Source: an uncultured Prevotella sp. (GTDB lineage Bacteria > Bacteroidota > Bacteroidia > Bacteroidales > Bacteroidaceae). From it: DNA of 64,000 bases. The stretch lies in the NCBI GenBank assembly GCA_946415755.1, contig CAMKTS010000008.1, positions 37,703 through 101,702 on the forward strand, given 5' to 3'. The notes below the pieces were generated by a model. It did not search any database, was not told where the DNA came from, and saw only the letters and a list, made by a program, of their open reading frames with translations. Positions 27,269 to 36,719 of this stretch are shown piece by piece (position 1 is the stretch's first letter; each line of letters begins with the position of its first letter). Position numbers and translations under genes: made by a program.

Positions 27269-28159
27269 ATGATTAAAAGTAACCTCCGCAAACACCTTTT
27301 CATAGGGGTATTCGCCTTGCTGTCAATATCCCCTATTGACGTGCTTGCACAGCCTCGCTACCAGATAGCAGCCTGCGACTGGATGATGCTGAAACGCCAA
27401 AAGCTGGGTGAGTTCCAGCTGGCTCGTGACATCCAGGCTGACGGTGTGGAGATGGATATGGGACCGCTGGGACAGCGTCCGATGTTCGATAACAAACTGC
27501 GTGAAGCACATTTTCAACAACTCTTCCGTCGCACAGCCGACTCACTAGGTATCAAGGTTCCCTCTGTGGCCATGTCAGGCTTCTTTGCCCAGAGTTTCCT
27601 GAAACGTGACAACTACCGTGAGTTGATTGAAGACTGTCTTCACACCATGGATGTCATGGGAGCCAAAGTAGCCTTCCTGCCCCTTGGCGGCAGCGGTAAG
27701 GAATGGTGCCAGGAAGGAGCGTTGCGCAAGGAAATGATACGTCGTCTGCACGACATTGGTGAGCTGGCCCATAGCCAGAGCAAGGTCATTGCCATCCGCA
27801 CGGCCCTGTCTGCCGACGAGAATATCAAGTTGCTCAAGGCCGTCGACAGCGAAGGCATCAAGATCTACTACAACCTGCAAGATGCTGTAGACCAAGGGAT
27901 TAACCCCATGAGAGACCTTAAGAAACTGGGTGCCAAGCGCATCGCTCAGATTCATGCCTCACTGACCGACAGTGTTACGTTAGACCAGGATCCGCGTATA
28001 GACCTGTACCAGTTGAAACAAACGCTCGACCGCATGAACTGGAGCGGTTGGCTGGTTGTAGAACGTTCCCGCAATGCCAAGGATGTGAAAAACGTACGTG
28101 GCAACTTCGGTACCAATGTGGGTTACCTGAAGAAGATCTTCCAGAATGACAACAACTAA
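27269..28159 (+). CDS. Sugar phosphate isomerase/epimerase-like TIM-barrel protein with signal peptide
   Basis: 296 residues. The N-terminal signal (KHLFIGVFALLSISPIDVLAQ) directs export. The remainder resembles the xylose-isomerase-like TIM barrel (AP endonuclease 2 family): QADGVEMDMGPLGQ, VPSVAMSGFF, MGAKVAFLPLGGSGKEW, GIKIYYNLQDAVDQG, AQIHASLTD and WSGWLVVERSRNAKD. Acidic and histidine metal-ligand positions appear to be present. Exported members are common in Bacteroidota PULs but their reactions are mostly unknown. The 109-base gap before it is the largest inside the PUL and contains a weak stem followed by a T run (about 27175-27200), so expression may differ from the upstream genes. 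Confidence 0.72.
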   Translation: MIKSNLRKHLFIGVFALLSISPIDVLAQPRYQIAACDWMMLKRQKLGEFQLARDIQADGVEMDMGPLGQRPMFDNKLREAHFQQLFRRTADSLGIKVPSVAMSGFFAQSFLKRDNYRELIEDCLHTMDVMGAKVAFLPLGGSGKEWCQEGALRKEMIRRLHDIGELAHSQSKVIAIRTALSADENIKLLKAVDSEGIKIYYNLQDAVDQGINPMRDLKKLGAKRIAQIHASLTDSVTLDQDPRIDLYQLKQTLDRMNWSGWLVVERSRNAKDVKNVRGNFGTNVGYLKKIFQNDNN

Positions 28160-28199
28160 GAGAATTAATGAAACAATTACTAATAAAAACTACATGCTT

Positions 28200-29753
28200 A
28201 TGAAACATTATCATTTATCAGCCACGATGAAGCTTTGCCTGCTGGCCGTAGCCTCCAGTACACTGCTCTTCACCTCGTGTGCACAGGACGGATTTGATGA
28301 CGAGACATTCGTCGGAACCTACTCAGGCTATCCGCTGGGCAATCCCGATCCTGAAGCCATCACCGTCAAGGCTAGTTCCGACAAGTTGTCGCAGACCATC
28401 ACATGGCCTGCCGTCAACGGAGCTGGCACGTATACCGTAACTGTTTATATGGGAGAGAATTATGAGAACCTAGTCATCGACAAGCAGGTGGTGAAAGTTA
28501 ACTACATCACTATTCCTCGCATCGACAAGACTTTCTACAGAATCTCCATCCTCGTAAACGACAACATTCCGGAAGGCAATACGGGTTCTACCGCGCCTAC
28601 CGATTATGACTGGGATACATTTACCATCAATGTAGCCACCATCCCAACTGGCGAAAACCTGAACTCATGGTTCAAAGCCAATCCTACTCCCGTAAGCTAC
28701 ATGGGTTCTGACATCACCTACACACTGGAGGCTGGAGGCCAGTATACGCTGACCGACTCTCTCAACTTCAGCGGATATATTCTAACTATAGCAGGTGCTG
28801 ATGAGGCCAACCGCCCCACTATCACGATAGCCACTGCTGATAAGGAAGACGGCACCAGTTCCGTAGGCTGCATCGCTACCAGCTGTGCGCTGAGTCTGAA
28901 AAATCTGAAGATTGACTGTGCAGCACTGCCCTACAGTTCTACCAATGCTCCCATTGCCATGAGCAAGAATCCCGATCCAAGCATCAAGGGCAAGGTTGGC
29001 ACGCAGACCACCTATTACAACATCACTGATGGTGGCATCTACATCAGCAATTGTGACATTGACAATGTCAACGGCATGCTCTTCTTCGACAACAGCATCA
29101 CATACTGTATCGAGACCTTCACCTTGGAGAACAGCCGCGTTCACTTCACGACACCTGCTGGTAACAAGGCCAATGTAGCTTACATCTATACCCCTGGTGG
29201 ATTCATCAAGGATCTCATCATTAGAAACTCTACTCTTTACAACACTGGTGAGGGTTACCTACAGTATGTCATCCGCTACAACAACAGCGGTCGTCTGGAC
29301 CGTGCCGGTTATGTACGCTCCAACGGAGAGACGCTGAACGATCTGGACAACATCACCTTCAACAACAGTACCTTCTATAACATCGGCTATGGCTGGTTTG
29401 CCAACTGGGCAGCCTTTGCCGGCCAGCCTGACACCGCCTTCGACATCCAGAACAACATCTTCTGCGAGGCTGGTTTTGGCGGCAGTGGTGTCGCACGCCG
29501 TCTGTGCGCAGGACGTCCCGCAACATCGTATGTCTGGAAGTGCATCTTCAGTAACAACACTTACTGGACAAAGGGAGCAGCTGAAAAAGAGGGTGCTCCA
29601 GAAGAAGACCCCGAAAATCCCCACCAGTACGATACAAGTCACTCGGCCCTGCAGACCGACCCCGCATTTAGAGACCCTGCAAACGGTGACCTGACACCTA
29701 CAGGCTCTGAGCAGGTTGCCAAGAAGACCGGCGACCCCTACTGGTTTAAGTAA
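28200..29753 (+). CDS. DUF5123/DUF4957-like surface lipoprotein with beta-helix region
   Basis: 517 residues; lipobox LFTSC with Cys27 after a hydrophobic signal, followed by acidic residues (AQDGFDDE) of the type that sends lipoproteins to the cell surface. An Ig/FN3-like domain (~45-145) is followed by a beta-helix region with repeated short strands and asparagines (CIATSCALSLKNLKIDCAAL, YISNCDIDNVNGMLFFDNS). The C-terminus has ALQTDPAFRDPANGDLTPTG, a pattern I recall from DUF5123 proteins beside SusC/SusD. Start taken at 28200; an ATG two codons upstream (28194) is nearly equivalent, and the earlier one at 28146 overlaps the previous gene. Probable glycan-binding surface protein; no catalytic residues recognised. 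Confidence 0.7.
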   Translation: MKHYHLSATMKLCLLAVASSTLLFTSCAQDGFDDETFVGTYSGYPLGNPDPEAITVKASSDKLSQTITWPAVNGAGTYTVTVYMGENYENLVIDKQVVKVNYITIPRIDKTFYRISILVNDNIPEGNTGSTAPTDYDWDTFTINVATIPTGENLNSWFKANPTPVSYMGSDITYTLEAGGQYTLTDSLNFSGYILTIAGADEANRPTITIATADKEDGTSSVGCIATSCALSLKNLKIDCAALPYSSTNAPIAMSKNPDPSIKGKVGTQTTYYNITDGGIYISNCDIDNVNGMLFFDNSITYCIETFTLENSRVHFTTPAGNKANVAYIYTPGGFIKDLIIRNSTLYNTGEGYLQYVIRYNNSGRLDRAGYVRSNGETLNDLDNITFNNSTFYNIGYGWFANWAAFAGQPDTAFDIQNNIFCEAGFGGSGVARRLCAGRPATSYVWKCIFSNNTYWTKGAAEKEGAPEEDPENPHQYDTSHSALQTDPAFRDPANGDLTPTGSEQVAKKTGDPYWFK

Positions 29754-29782
29754 ACATCACAGCAAATAAAAAACTATTCGAT

Positions 29783-32700
29783 ATGAACAGAAAACATATA
29801 TTCAGTTTATGCCTGAGCCTGCTGCTGTCGTTCTTCACGATACCGGCGATGGCACAGAACAAAGTCGTGACGGGAACGGTCATCGACGAAATGGGTGAAC
29901 CGGTCATCGGTGCCACAGTCCGTGTGGAAGGCAGCAAAGCCGCCACGGTGACCGACTTCGATGGCAATTACAAGATCGAAGTGCCGAAGAATGGTAAGGT
30001 AATCATTTCCTATATCGGCTACAAGGACAAGGTAACCACTGGTGGCCAAGTAAAGCTGGAAACCGACAGCAACGACCTCGAAGAAGTGGTGGTTGTAGGT
30101 TACGGCACACAGAAGAAAGCCCACCTGACTGGTTCGGTAGGAACGGTAGATATGAACGAGATCCAGGACCTGTCGTCTGGTAGCCTCGGTGCAACACTGA
30201 GCGGACTGGTCAATGGTTTGTCGGTAGAGGGTGGTGACTCCCGTCCCGGCGAGAGTGCCCAGCTGTATATCCGTGATGCACAGTCTGTGAACGGACTGAG
30301 AGGTACCCTTAACACCAATACGTCGCCACAGCCGCTCTTCGTTATCGATGGCTATATCTATCCGAACGACGTAAAGGTTGGCAGTACCAGCCAGAACCTT
30401 GGTGCCGAGGCCTTTAACAACCTCGACCCTGCCGAAGTGGAGAGCATTTCCGTTCTGAAGGACGCAGCCGCTGCCGTTTACGGTGCCCGTGCTGCTAATG
30501 GTGTCATTTTGGTTACCACAAAGAAAGGTAAGCAGGGTGCTCCGCGCATCAGTTATAGCGGCTCGTTTGGTATTGCCGATGAGGTGTCACGTCCCAAACT
30601 GCTCAGTGCCTATGACTACGGTCGCCTGTACAACATCATCAGGGCACGCGACCCGAAAAGTGCTTCGCTGAATCCCACCACTCACCTCTTCCAGGCTGAT
30701 GAACTGGAGGCCATGAAAGGTCTTAACTACGACTTGCTCGACAAATATTGGAAGACTGGTTACACACAGAAGCATGGTGTCAACGTCAGTGGTGCTACTG
30801 ATAATGTGAGCTACTTCGGCTCTATCAGCTACTTCAAGCAGGATGGTAACCTCAGTTATCTGGACTACGACCGCTGGAACTACCGTGCCGGTGTGGATGT
30901 GAAGATTACCAAGCACCTGTCTGCCAATCTGAATGTCAGCGGTGACTACGGAAAGAAGAACGAACCGTACGTCAGCGTCGGTGGCTCCGGCACCAGAGAC
31001 TACAGCCGTCTGCTCACCCGCCCGCGCTATATGCCAGAGTATGTCAACGGACTGCCCCTGCTGCCCTACGGACCGGAAATCGGCTCCACCAGCAATCTGA
31101 ACACCTACCACTACGATGTGCTGCAGAACAGTGGTGACTTCAGCAAGAACAGCACGTCGAACACTACCATCAACGCTGGTATCAGCTACGACTTCGACTG
31201 GAGCAAGATACTGAAGGGCCTGAAGATCAGCTTCTCCTACTCTAAGAGCATCAATCAGGCAAAGACCAACCAGTATGGTACAACCTACTCTCTCTATGAG
31301 ATGACCAACCGCTATGGTAGTGGTATGCACCTTTACACGCCGACTGGCGAAGACCGCGCTTACAACTATCTGGACCCCTCTAACTTCAATGAGCGTCCTC
31401 AAACCAACGGCAACTTCTTGAGCCGTCAGATGTCGCGCACGGACAACTATCAGATGAACCTCACCTTCCAGTATCACCGCCGATTCGGACAGCACGACGT
31501 GAGTGCCCTGTTCTCCATTGAGAAATCGGAGGCTGAGACCGAGTGGAACCTGATATCCGCTACTGAACCGTATGAGTTCACCAACTACCAGTATTCCGGC
31601 ATCGACAAGCAGAACACCTCCGTCTCTGGTAACTTCAATCGCACAGAGAGTGGTATGCTGTCATACATCGGCCGTATTAACTACTCCTTTGCTGACCGCT
31701 ATCTTGTCGAGTTCCTGCTTCGTTCGGATGCCTCCACCAAGTTTGCTCCGAAGAACTACTGGGGAACCTTCCCGACATTCAGCATCGGCTGGGTAGCCAG
31801 CGAAGAACCTTGGTTCCAAAACGCCAAGTTCCTCAAGTGGATTGATTTCCTGAAAGTCCGTGCTTCCTATGGTATCACGGGTCGCGACAATATTGCCCCC
31901 TGGCAGTGGCAAGCTTACTACAACCTCGACCCCAACAAAGGTACCGTATTCGGTGTCACTGGCAACGAGGCCTCTGGCAGCCGTATCACCATGAACAAAT
32001 ACTCGGCTACATATAACGAGGATGTTCACTGGAGCAAGTCGTATAAGACCAACATCGGTCTTGACCTCCGTTTCCTGCGCCAGCGCCTCAGTGTAGGCAT
32101 CGACTACTATTACGAGCGCAACCGTGACATCTTGTTGAGCTATACCAGCGATATCCCCTCTGTCGTAGGTAACCAGAGCGCACCGTTCAACTACGGTAGC
32201 ATGGACAACTGGGGATGGGAACTCAGCCTGATGTGGCGCGACAAAATAGGCAAGAACATTAAGTACCACATCGGCCTGAACACTGGCTACAGTGACAACC
32301 GAGTAAACGACCAGCAATGGGAAACCGCACAGCTATACAAGCAGGTAACGCCGGGACATCGTGCCGACACTGGCCTGTGGGGCTTACAGTGTATCGGCAT
32401 GTTCCGTACCTACCATGACATTGACCAGTATTTCGACCAAGAGCTTACTAACCCCGCAACGGGTGAGGTCGGTACCTATTTCGGTATGAAGAAAGACGAG
32501 ATACGTCCGGGTATGCTGATGTATAAAGACATCCGTGGTACCAACAACAACGAGGCTCGTGACTACAATATCACCGACGACGATGAGGTTCAGCTCTCCA
32601 AGCGTAGCAACAATATCTACAGCTTTACCATCAACGCCGGTGCCGAGTGGAAGGGACTCTCGCTCTCTCTGCAGTTCAATGCCCAGTGGGGTGCCTACGA

Positions 32701-33133
32701 CGAGCTGAAGGGAGCCGCCCTTGGCCCTACGGACACCTACACAACCGATTTCTACAACATGCCGTCGTTCTGGAATCCGGATGATGTGTTCGTATACAAT
32801 GACATCTATGATGGTTCCGGTCGACTCATCCAGAGGGCCAATCGCACCGCCAGTATGCCTAATCCGGGCTTTTCAGTCAATACGAAACACTCCAGTTTCT
32901 GGCGCGTCAGTGCTGCCCGCGTAACGCTGAACCGTCTGACAGTGGCATACAGCCTGCCTAAGAACTGGGTGAAGGTCATCGGCCTGCAGAGCGCACGCAT
33001 TAATGTGACCGGCCAGAACCTGATTAATTTCTACAACCCCTATCCCGACAATTTCTTCAACCCGATGGCAGGTAACTATGGCAACTATCCTAACCTGCGC
33101 AAGTGGACGTTTGGTATTAACCTCACGTTCTGA
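29783..33133 (+). CDS. SusC/RagA-family TonB-linked outer-membrane transporter
   Basis: 1116 residues. Signal peptide, then a carboxypeptidase-regulatory-like domain (TGTVIDEMGEPVIGATVRVE), the TonB-box region EEVVVVGYGTQKKAHLTGSV, the plug domain with SISVLKDAAAAVYGARAANG, and a large beta-barrel ending in the typical final strand WTFGINLTF. It imports oligosaccharides across the outer membrane with SusD as the lid. It follows the DUF5123-like gene by 29 bases and precedes SusD by 46, all one direction. Confidence 0.96.
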   Translation: MNRKHIFSLCLSLLLSFFTIPAMAQNKVVTGTVIDEMGEPVIGATVRVEGSKAATVTDFDGNYKIEVPKNGKVIISYIGYKDKVTTGGQVKLETDSNDLEEVVVVGYGTQKKAHLTGSVGTVDMNEIQDLSSGSLGATLSGLVNGLSVEGGDSRPGESAQLYIRDAQSVNGLRGTLNTNTSPQPLFVIDGYIYPNDVKVGSTSQNLGAEAFNNLDPAEVESISVLKDAAAAVYGARAANGVILVTTKKGKQGAPRISYSGSFGIADEVSRPKLLSAYDYGRLYNIIRARDPKSASLNPTTHLFQADELEAMKGLNYDLLDKYWKTGYTQKHGVNVSGATDNVSYFGSISYFKQDGNLSYLDYDRWNYRAGVDVKITKHLSANLNVSGDYGKKNEPYVSVGGSGTRDYSRLLTRPRYMPEYVNGLPLLPYGPEIGSTSNLNTYHYDVLQNSGDFSKNSTSNTTINAGISYDFDWSKILKGLKISFSYSKSINQAKTNQYGTTYSLYEMTNRYGSGMHLYTPTGEDRAYNYLDPSNFNERPQTNGNFLSRQMSRTDNYQMNLTFQYHRRFGQHDVSALFSIEKSEAETEWNLISATEPYEFTNYQYSGIDKQNTSVSGNFNRTESGMLSYIGRINYSFADRYLVEFLLRSDASTKFAPKNYWGTFPTFSIGWVASEEPWFQNAKFLKWIDFLKVRASYGITGRDNIAPWQWQAYYNLDPNKGTVFGVTGNEASGSRITMNKYSATYNEDVHWSKSYKTNIGLDLRFLRQRLSVGIDYYYERNRDILLSYTSDIPSVVGNQSAPFNYGSMDNWGWELSLMWRDKIGKNIKYHIGLNTGYSDNRVNDQQWETAQLYKQVTPGHRADTGLWGLQCIGMFRTYHDIDQYFDQELTNPATGEVGTYFGMKKDEIRPGMLMYKDIRGTNNNEARDYNITDDDEVQLSKRSNNIYSFTINAGAEWKGLSLSLQFNAQWGAYDELKGAALGPTDTYTTDFYNMPSFWNPDDVFVYNDIYDGSGRLIQRANRTASMPNPGFSVNTKHSSFWRVSAARVTLNRLTVAYSLPKNWVKVIGLQSARINVTGQNLINFYNPYPDNFFNPMAGNYGNYPNLRKWTFGINLTF

Positions 33134-33179
33134 TGATGGGATGCTGAACAAAGAACAAGAACATAAAAGACGAAAGATT

Positions 33180-35414
33180 ATGATACGTAATATTTTCAAG
33201 GTTTTCTGTGGCTTTCTCGCCGTCTGTGGCACCGCAGCTTCGCTAACTTCATGCAGCGACAGCTTCCTGGAAGAGAAGCAGAACTATGAAGCCATCGGAC
33301 AAGATGTCTACAACCATTATGAGGGTGCTTTAGGGCGCATCAACGACCTGTACGGCTGGTGCCTGCCTTCTGCTTCCGGCAATCTGGACTGGCGCTATCC
33401 TTCTGTAGGACGTGCCGACGATGCCGGCAAGTCTACTGAGGAATACACCTCCTTCTCTGATTTTGTAAACGGCGAGACCTATTCCCTGTCTTCTACGACA
33501 AAAGAGAATACCGTGCCCGATTTTTATGGTGGACAAAATATGAACGATGTGACAACAGCTGTATACGGTGCTGTCCGCAACATCAACAACGCCATCGAAG
33601 GCATTCAGGCCAGCTCGCTGAACGAAGAGCAGAAAAACAAATTGCTGGGACAGGCTTACTTCTTCCGTGCCTGGACTTACTACAAGATGGTGAAGTGGTA
33701 TGGTGGCGTGCCCATCGTTGACAAGGTGCTCGAACCCACACCAAGTTCGTTCGTCCAGCGCTCCAGTGCCAAAGCCTGCTTCGATTTCATTATTTCCGAC
33801 CTCAACCAGTCGGCCGCATTGCTCAGTCCCTACACTACCAACGGCGGTTGGTCCAGTAATGAGGACTACGGCCGCATTACCTCCGGTACGGCACTGGCCC
33901 TGAAAGGCCGTGTACTGTTGTTGTGGTGCAGTCCGTTGTTCAATCGTGCCAACGACCCAGCACGCTGGACTGCAGCCTATAACACGATGTCTGCCGACCT
34001 GGCCACCATTAAAGCCTGTGGCTATGGACTCTATGGTGAAGGCAATCCTGGTGTCAACGGCTCTACCTTTGCCAATATGTTTGCTACTCTTGGCAAGAAT
34101 CCAGAAGCCGTATTCTTTACGCTGTACAATAACCGTGTAGACTTTTCTGGCTATGCTGACGATGTGAAGAACAACAAATGGGAACGCGACATCCGTCCGA
34201 GCAACACCGGTGGCGGCGGTATCTCTCCGTCAAGCATGATTGTCAATCTCTTCCCCATGAGTGATGGAAAGCACCCTGCCAGCTACACCAGCTATGACAA
34301 GTTGGATGCCAGCACCATACCTTATGACCCGCAATATCCTTTCATTGATCGCGACCCGCGTTTCTACCGTACCTTTGCCTTCCCCGGCGTACGCTGGGCC
34401 TATACAGCAGGTGGTCATGGTGACGCTACTGCTATGGATGGCAACAACCCATCATACGACGGTGGTGCCAACTACGCTCTATGGAACTACGTCTGGTTCT
34501 ATGCCGGTGACTCACTCGATGTGAACAACACCAACTACCGTGGTGCCGACAATCTGGGTGGTACCAGAGGCATCATGGTGCGCAAACGCAGCGACGATGC
34601 TGATGTCAACAGTGCGCTTTACGACTATCGCCCCGATGGTCAGGGTGCCAAGAACGGTGGTGAAGCAGTGCCCTTCTGCTCGGCAGCCCCCTATATGGAA
34701 CTGCGTTATGCTGAAGTGCTGCTCAATCTGGCTGAAGTGGCTGCTATGACGGGCCATACATCCGAGGCATACGGCTACATCAAGGATATCCGTCGCCGTG
34801 CAGGCTATACGGGCGACTGTGGTGTCACCGAGTCTGCCGACCCCGCCACTTGCATTAGTGCCATCCTATACGAGCGTCAGATAGAGTTTGCCTTCGAGGG
34901 CAAGCGCTTCGATGACATGCGTCGTTGGATGCTCTTCGACGGTGGTACAGAGTTACCCACGGGTGCTCCCAACTCTTGGAAGCCCACTGGCTGGAACAAT
35001 GATGTCTGCAACTGGCTTGGTTTCAAGAAGTTCAACGGTCAGCGTCGCGAAGGCTTCATCTATCGCGTCAAGCCTAACTACACTGTCAGCAGTGCCCGTC
35101 AGTCCTTCGACCAGGATCCGCTGGTCGAACAGGGTGTAGCACGCCCTGCAGCTGTTGATTTGCGCCAAGACCTGACCGCCCAGCTGGACAACCTGAAGAC
35201 GTGGTACGATACCTACCTCACCTATATGGAGCGTCCTGGCGATGAACGCTACTCCGACTATACGCTGAAGTATATCAAGTTCCTGCCGCAATATTACTTC
35301 CTCGGCTTTTCCTATAGTGTGTCCAACCACAACAACGGTCTGCTACAGACCATCGGCTGGCAAGACTACAACACAGGAGGTGCCTGGGGCACCTTCGACC
35401 CGCTGGCAGAATAA
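33180..35414 (+). CDS. SusD/RagB-family outer-membrane lipoprotein (SusD-like)
   Basis: 744 residues from the ATG at 33180, giving a lipobox LTSC with Cys25; the longer frame from 33078 overlaps SusC and is rejected. Family landmarks: QAYFFRAWTYYKMVKWYGGVP (TPR-like helix), RVLLLWCSPLFNRAND, the C-terminal APYMELRYAEVLLNLAE and LYERQIEFAFEGKRFDDMRR. It is longer than the usual 500-600 residues, with additional loops between residues 300 and 560. It caps the SusC channel and binds the glycan. Last gene of the PUL, followed by a strong terminator. Confidence 0.95.
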   Translation: MIRNIFKVFCGFLAVCGTAASLTSCSDSFLEEKQNYEAIGQDVYNHYEGALGRINDLYGWCLPSASGNLDWRYPSVGRADDAGKSTEEYTSFSDFVNGETYSLSSTTKENTVPDFYGGQNMNDVTTAVYGAVRNINNAIEGIQASSLNEEQKNKLLGQAYFFRAWTYYKMVKWYGGVPIVDKVLEPTPSSFVQRSSAKACFDFIISDLNQSAALLSPYTTNGGWSSNEDYGRITSGTALALKGRVLLLWCSPLFNRANDPARWTAAYNTMSADLATIKACGYGLYGEGNPGVNGSTFANMFATLGKNPEAVFFTLYNNRVDFSGYADDVKNNKWERDIRPSNTGGGGISPSSMIVNLFPMSDGKHPASYTSYDKLDASTIPYDPQYPFIDRDPRFYRTFAFPGVRWAYTAGGHGDATAMDGNNPSYDGGANYALWNYVWFYAGDSLDVNNTNYRGADNLGGTRGIMVRKRSDDADVNSALYDYRPDGQGAKNGGEAVPFCSAAPYMELRYAEVLLNLAEVAAMTGHTSEAYGYIKDIRRRAGYTGDCGVTESADPATCISAILYERQIEFAFEGKRFDDMRRWMLFDGGTELPTGAPNSWKPTGWNNDVCNWLGFKKFNGQRREGFIYRVKPNYTVSSARQSFDQDPLVEQGVARPAAVDLRQDLTAQLDNLKTWYDTYLTYMERPGDERYSDYTLKYIKFLPQYYFLGFSYSVSNHNNGLLQTIGWQDYNTGGAWGTFDPLAE

Positions 35415-35436
35415 CATCTCCAAATAAAGTATGCAG

Positions 35437-35474
35437 AAGAGGATGTCGCCCATTTGTGGCGCATCCTCTTTTTC
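35437..35474 (+). terminator. Rho-independent terminator of the PUL operon
   Basis: AAGAGGATG (35437-35445) pairs with CATCCTCTT (35462-35470), extended by GCGCC/GGCGC-like pairs, followed by a T-rich run. It lies 22 bases after the SusD stop. Confidence 0.8.
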
Positions 35475-35559
35475 ATTACGAAATGCCCAGTGCCCCCATA
35501 GCCCCACCCTTTTGCAGGATGCAAGATTACAAGGTTTTCGCAGATTATTGCCCGTTTTA

Positions 35560-35591
35560 TTTGGCCATTTCAAAAATAATCCCTATCTTTG
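35560..35591 (+). promoter_or_regulatory. Promoter of the first MNT/HEPN module
   Basis: TTTG (35560-35563), 20-base spacer, TATCTTTG (35584-35591); the MNT start codon is 30 bases downstream. Confidence 0.7.
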
Positions 35592-35620
35592 CCCCTGTGA
35601 AACTTAAAACGTAAAGTGTC

Positions 35621-35941
35621 ATGTCAGAAGAGAAGAGGGCAAAAATCATATCCATGATTCGCGACACCATCCGCGAGGCTGAACCCACGGCTCAGATCAT
35701 CCTCTATGGTTCTCGTGCCCGTGGAGATGCCCGTGAGGACAGTGATTGGGACGTGCTGGTCATTGTCGATAAGGACAAGACAGGGCTTGCAGACTTCAAG
35801 CGTCTGTGCTATCCTGTCTATTACAAGGGGCTTGACTACGGCGAGGAGATCAACCCTACGCTTTATACACGAAGAGAATGGGAAGGTGCTCCACCAAGCA
35901 TGTTCAAGTACAATGTTATACATGAAGGCATAGCAATATAA
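35621..35941 (+). CDS. MNT-type minimal nucleotidyltransferase (module 1)
   Basis: 106 residues. The nucleotidyltransferase signature YGSRARGDAREDSDWDVLVI has the Gly-Ser, two catalytic aspartates (DxD type) and the following strand. Members of this group pair with HEPN proteins in type VII-like toxin-antitoxin systems, where the MNT partner modifies (adenylylates) the HEPN toxin. Here the expected HEPN gene is reduced to a 39-codon fragment immediately downstream. Sequence similarity to the MNT proteins at 36188 and 42731 is evident (LYGSRARGD / LYGSQARGD / FGSQARGD, and the shared GEEINPTLYT, GAEINPIMYT, GETINTILYT). Confidence 0.85.
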   Translation: MSEEKRAKIISMIRDTIREAEPTAQIILYGSRARGDAREDSDWDVLVIVDKDKTGLADFKRLCYPVYYKGLDYGEEINPTLYTRREWEGAPPSMFKYNVIHEGIAI

Positions 35942-35943
35942 CT

Positions 35944-36060
35944 TTCCGTCAAAGTAGCGACTACGAAGACTTCAAGCAGGTTACGAAGGAACAGCTGGAA
36001 GAGTTAGAACCCCAAACCCGCGAACTTGTAGAAAAACTGAAGAAACTTATTAAGATTTAG
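35944..36060 (+). pseudogene. HEPN gene remnant (C-terminal end only)
   Basis: 39 codons in frame starting with FRQSSDYEDFKQVTKEQLEE and ending LVEKLKKLIKI before a TAG. This resembles the C-terminal helix of HEPN proteins and aligns with the end of the intact HEPN at 43051 (IEPTNAFIKKI versus LEPQTRELVEKL). No start codon and no N-terminal part remain; it begins two bases after the MNT stop. Confidence 0.6.
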
Positions 36061-36140
36061 TTTGCACATAGAAGGGAGTCTCCCTGTTTTTCCAAATCGG
36101 TGCCAATCGAGATGACGGAGATTAAAATATGCCTTAATCC

Positions 36141-36171
36141 TTTGTTTGTTCAGGAAAAAGTTGTATATTTG
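36141..36171 (+). promoter_or_regulatory. Promoter of the second MNT/HEPN module
   Basis: TTTG (36141-36144), 19-base spacer, TATATTTG (36164-36171); the MNT start follows 17 bases later. Same architecture as modules 1 and 3. The 127-base interval from 36061 to the MNT start contains nothing else recognisable. Confidence 0.7.
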
Positions 36172-36187
36172 CAGGCGTAAAGTGTGA

Positions 36188-36502
36188 GTGATGAATAAGA
36201 AGGTGCTTAAAAGTATTCGCGAAATGCTGGCGCAGACTTTTCCGCCTAGTGCAACTGCGAGGCTCTATGGGTCGCAAGCCCGTGGGGATGCACATCGTGG
36301 ATCAGACTGGGATATCATCATCATCATGGACGAGGAGCGACTGCTCCCCACTGACTACGATACCATTACCTATCCGCTGACTAAGCTAGGATGGGAACTG
36401 GGCGCAGAGATTAATCCAATCATGTACACTAAGAAGGAATGGGAACAAAGCCGCATTACCCCCTTCTATCACAATGTTGAACGAGATGCAATTGCGTTAT
36501 AA
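36188..36502 (+). CDS. MNT-type minimal nucleotidyltransferase (module 2)
   Basis: 104 residues with LYGSQARGDAHRGSDWDIII, the same nucleotide-binding and double-aspartate signature as modules 1 and 3. The acidic C-terminal part is conserved (LGAEINPIMYTKKEWEQ). The stop codon overlaps the start of a HEPN remnant (TAATG at 36500-36504), preserving the coupling seen in intact MNT-HEPN pairs. Likely an antitoxin-type partner left without a functional toxin. Alternative: part of another nucleotidyltransferase pathway, less likely given the context. Confidence 0.84.
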   Translation: MMNKKVLKSIREMLAQTFPPSATARLYGSQARGDAHRGSDWDIIIIMDEERLLPTDYDTITYPLTKLGWELGAEINPIMYTKKEWEQSRITPFYHNVERDAIAL

Positions 36503-36632
36503 TGGGACTGAATGACGAAGATAGAAGGACAACTGTCTCTTTGAGGTTACGAAGGATGAATTGCTTACCTTTATTGAACCCGCAAAAGAGTTAATCGAAA
36601 AGATTAAGCTGCTCATTGCTGAACAAAAATAG
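36502..36632 (+). pseudogene. HEPN gene with internal deletion and frameshift
   Basis: Begins ATG GGA CTG with MGLNDEDRRTTVS, like the start of the intact HEPN (MSLAEENRKDIVS). From about 36537 the C-terminal end continues in another frame as LFEVTKDELLTFIEPAKEL and ends at TAG 36632. The core HEPN helices are missing. Compare the intact copy's LPYIEPTNAFIKKI. Confidence 0.65.
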
Positions 36633-36719
36633 AATTGTTGAACCAAATAAAAAACTGAGATGCCTATGGGCTGAGATAGATATAAACGGACATATAGGAT
36701 GAACATCCACTTTTAGATT

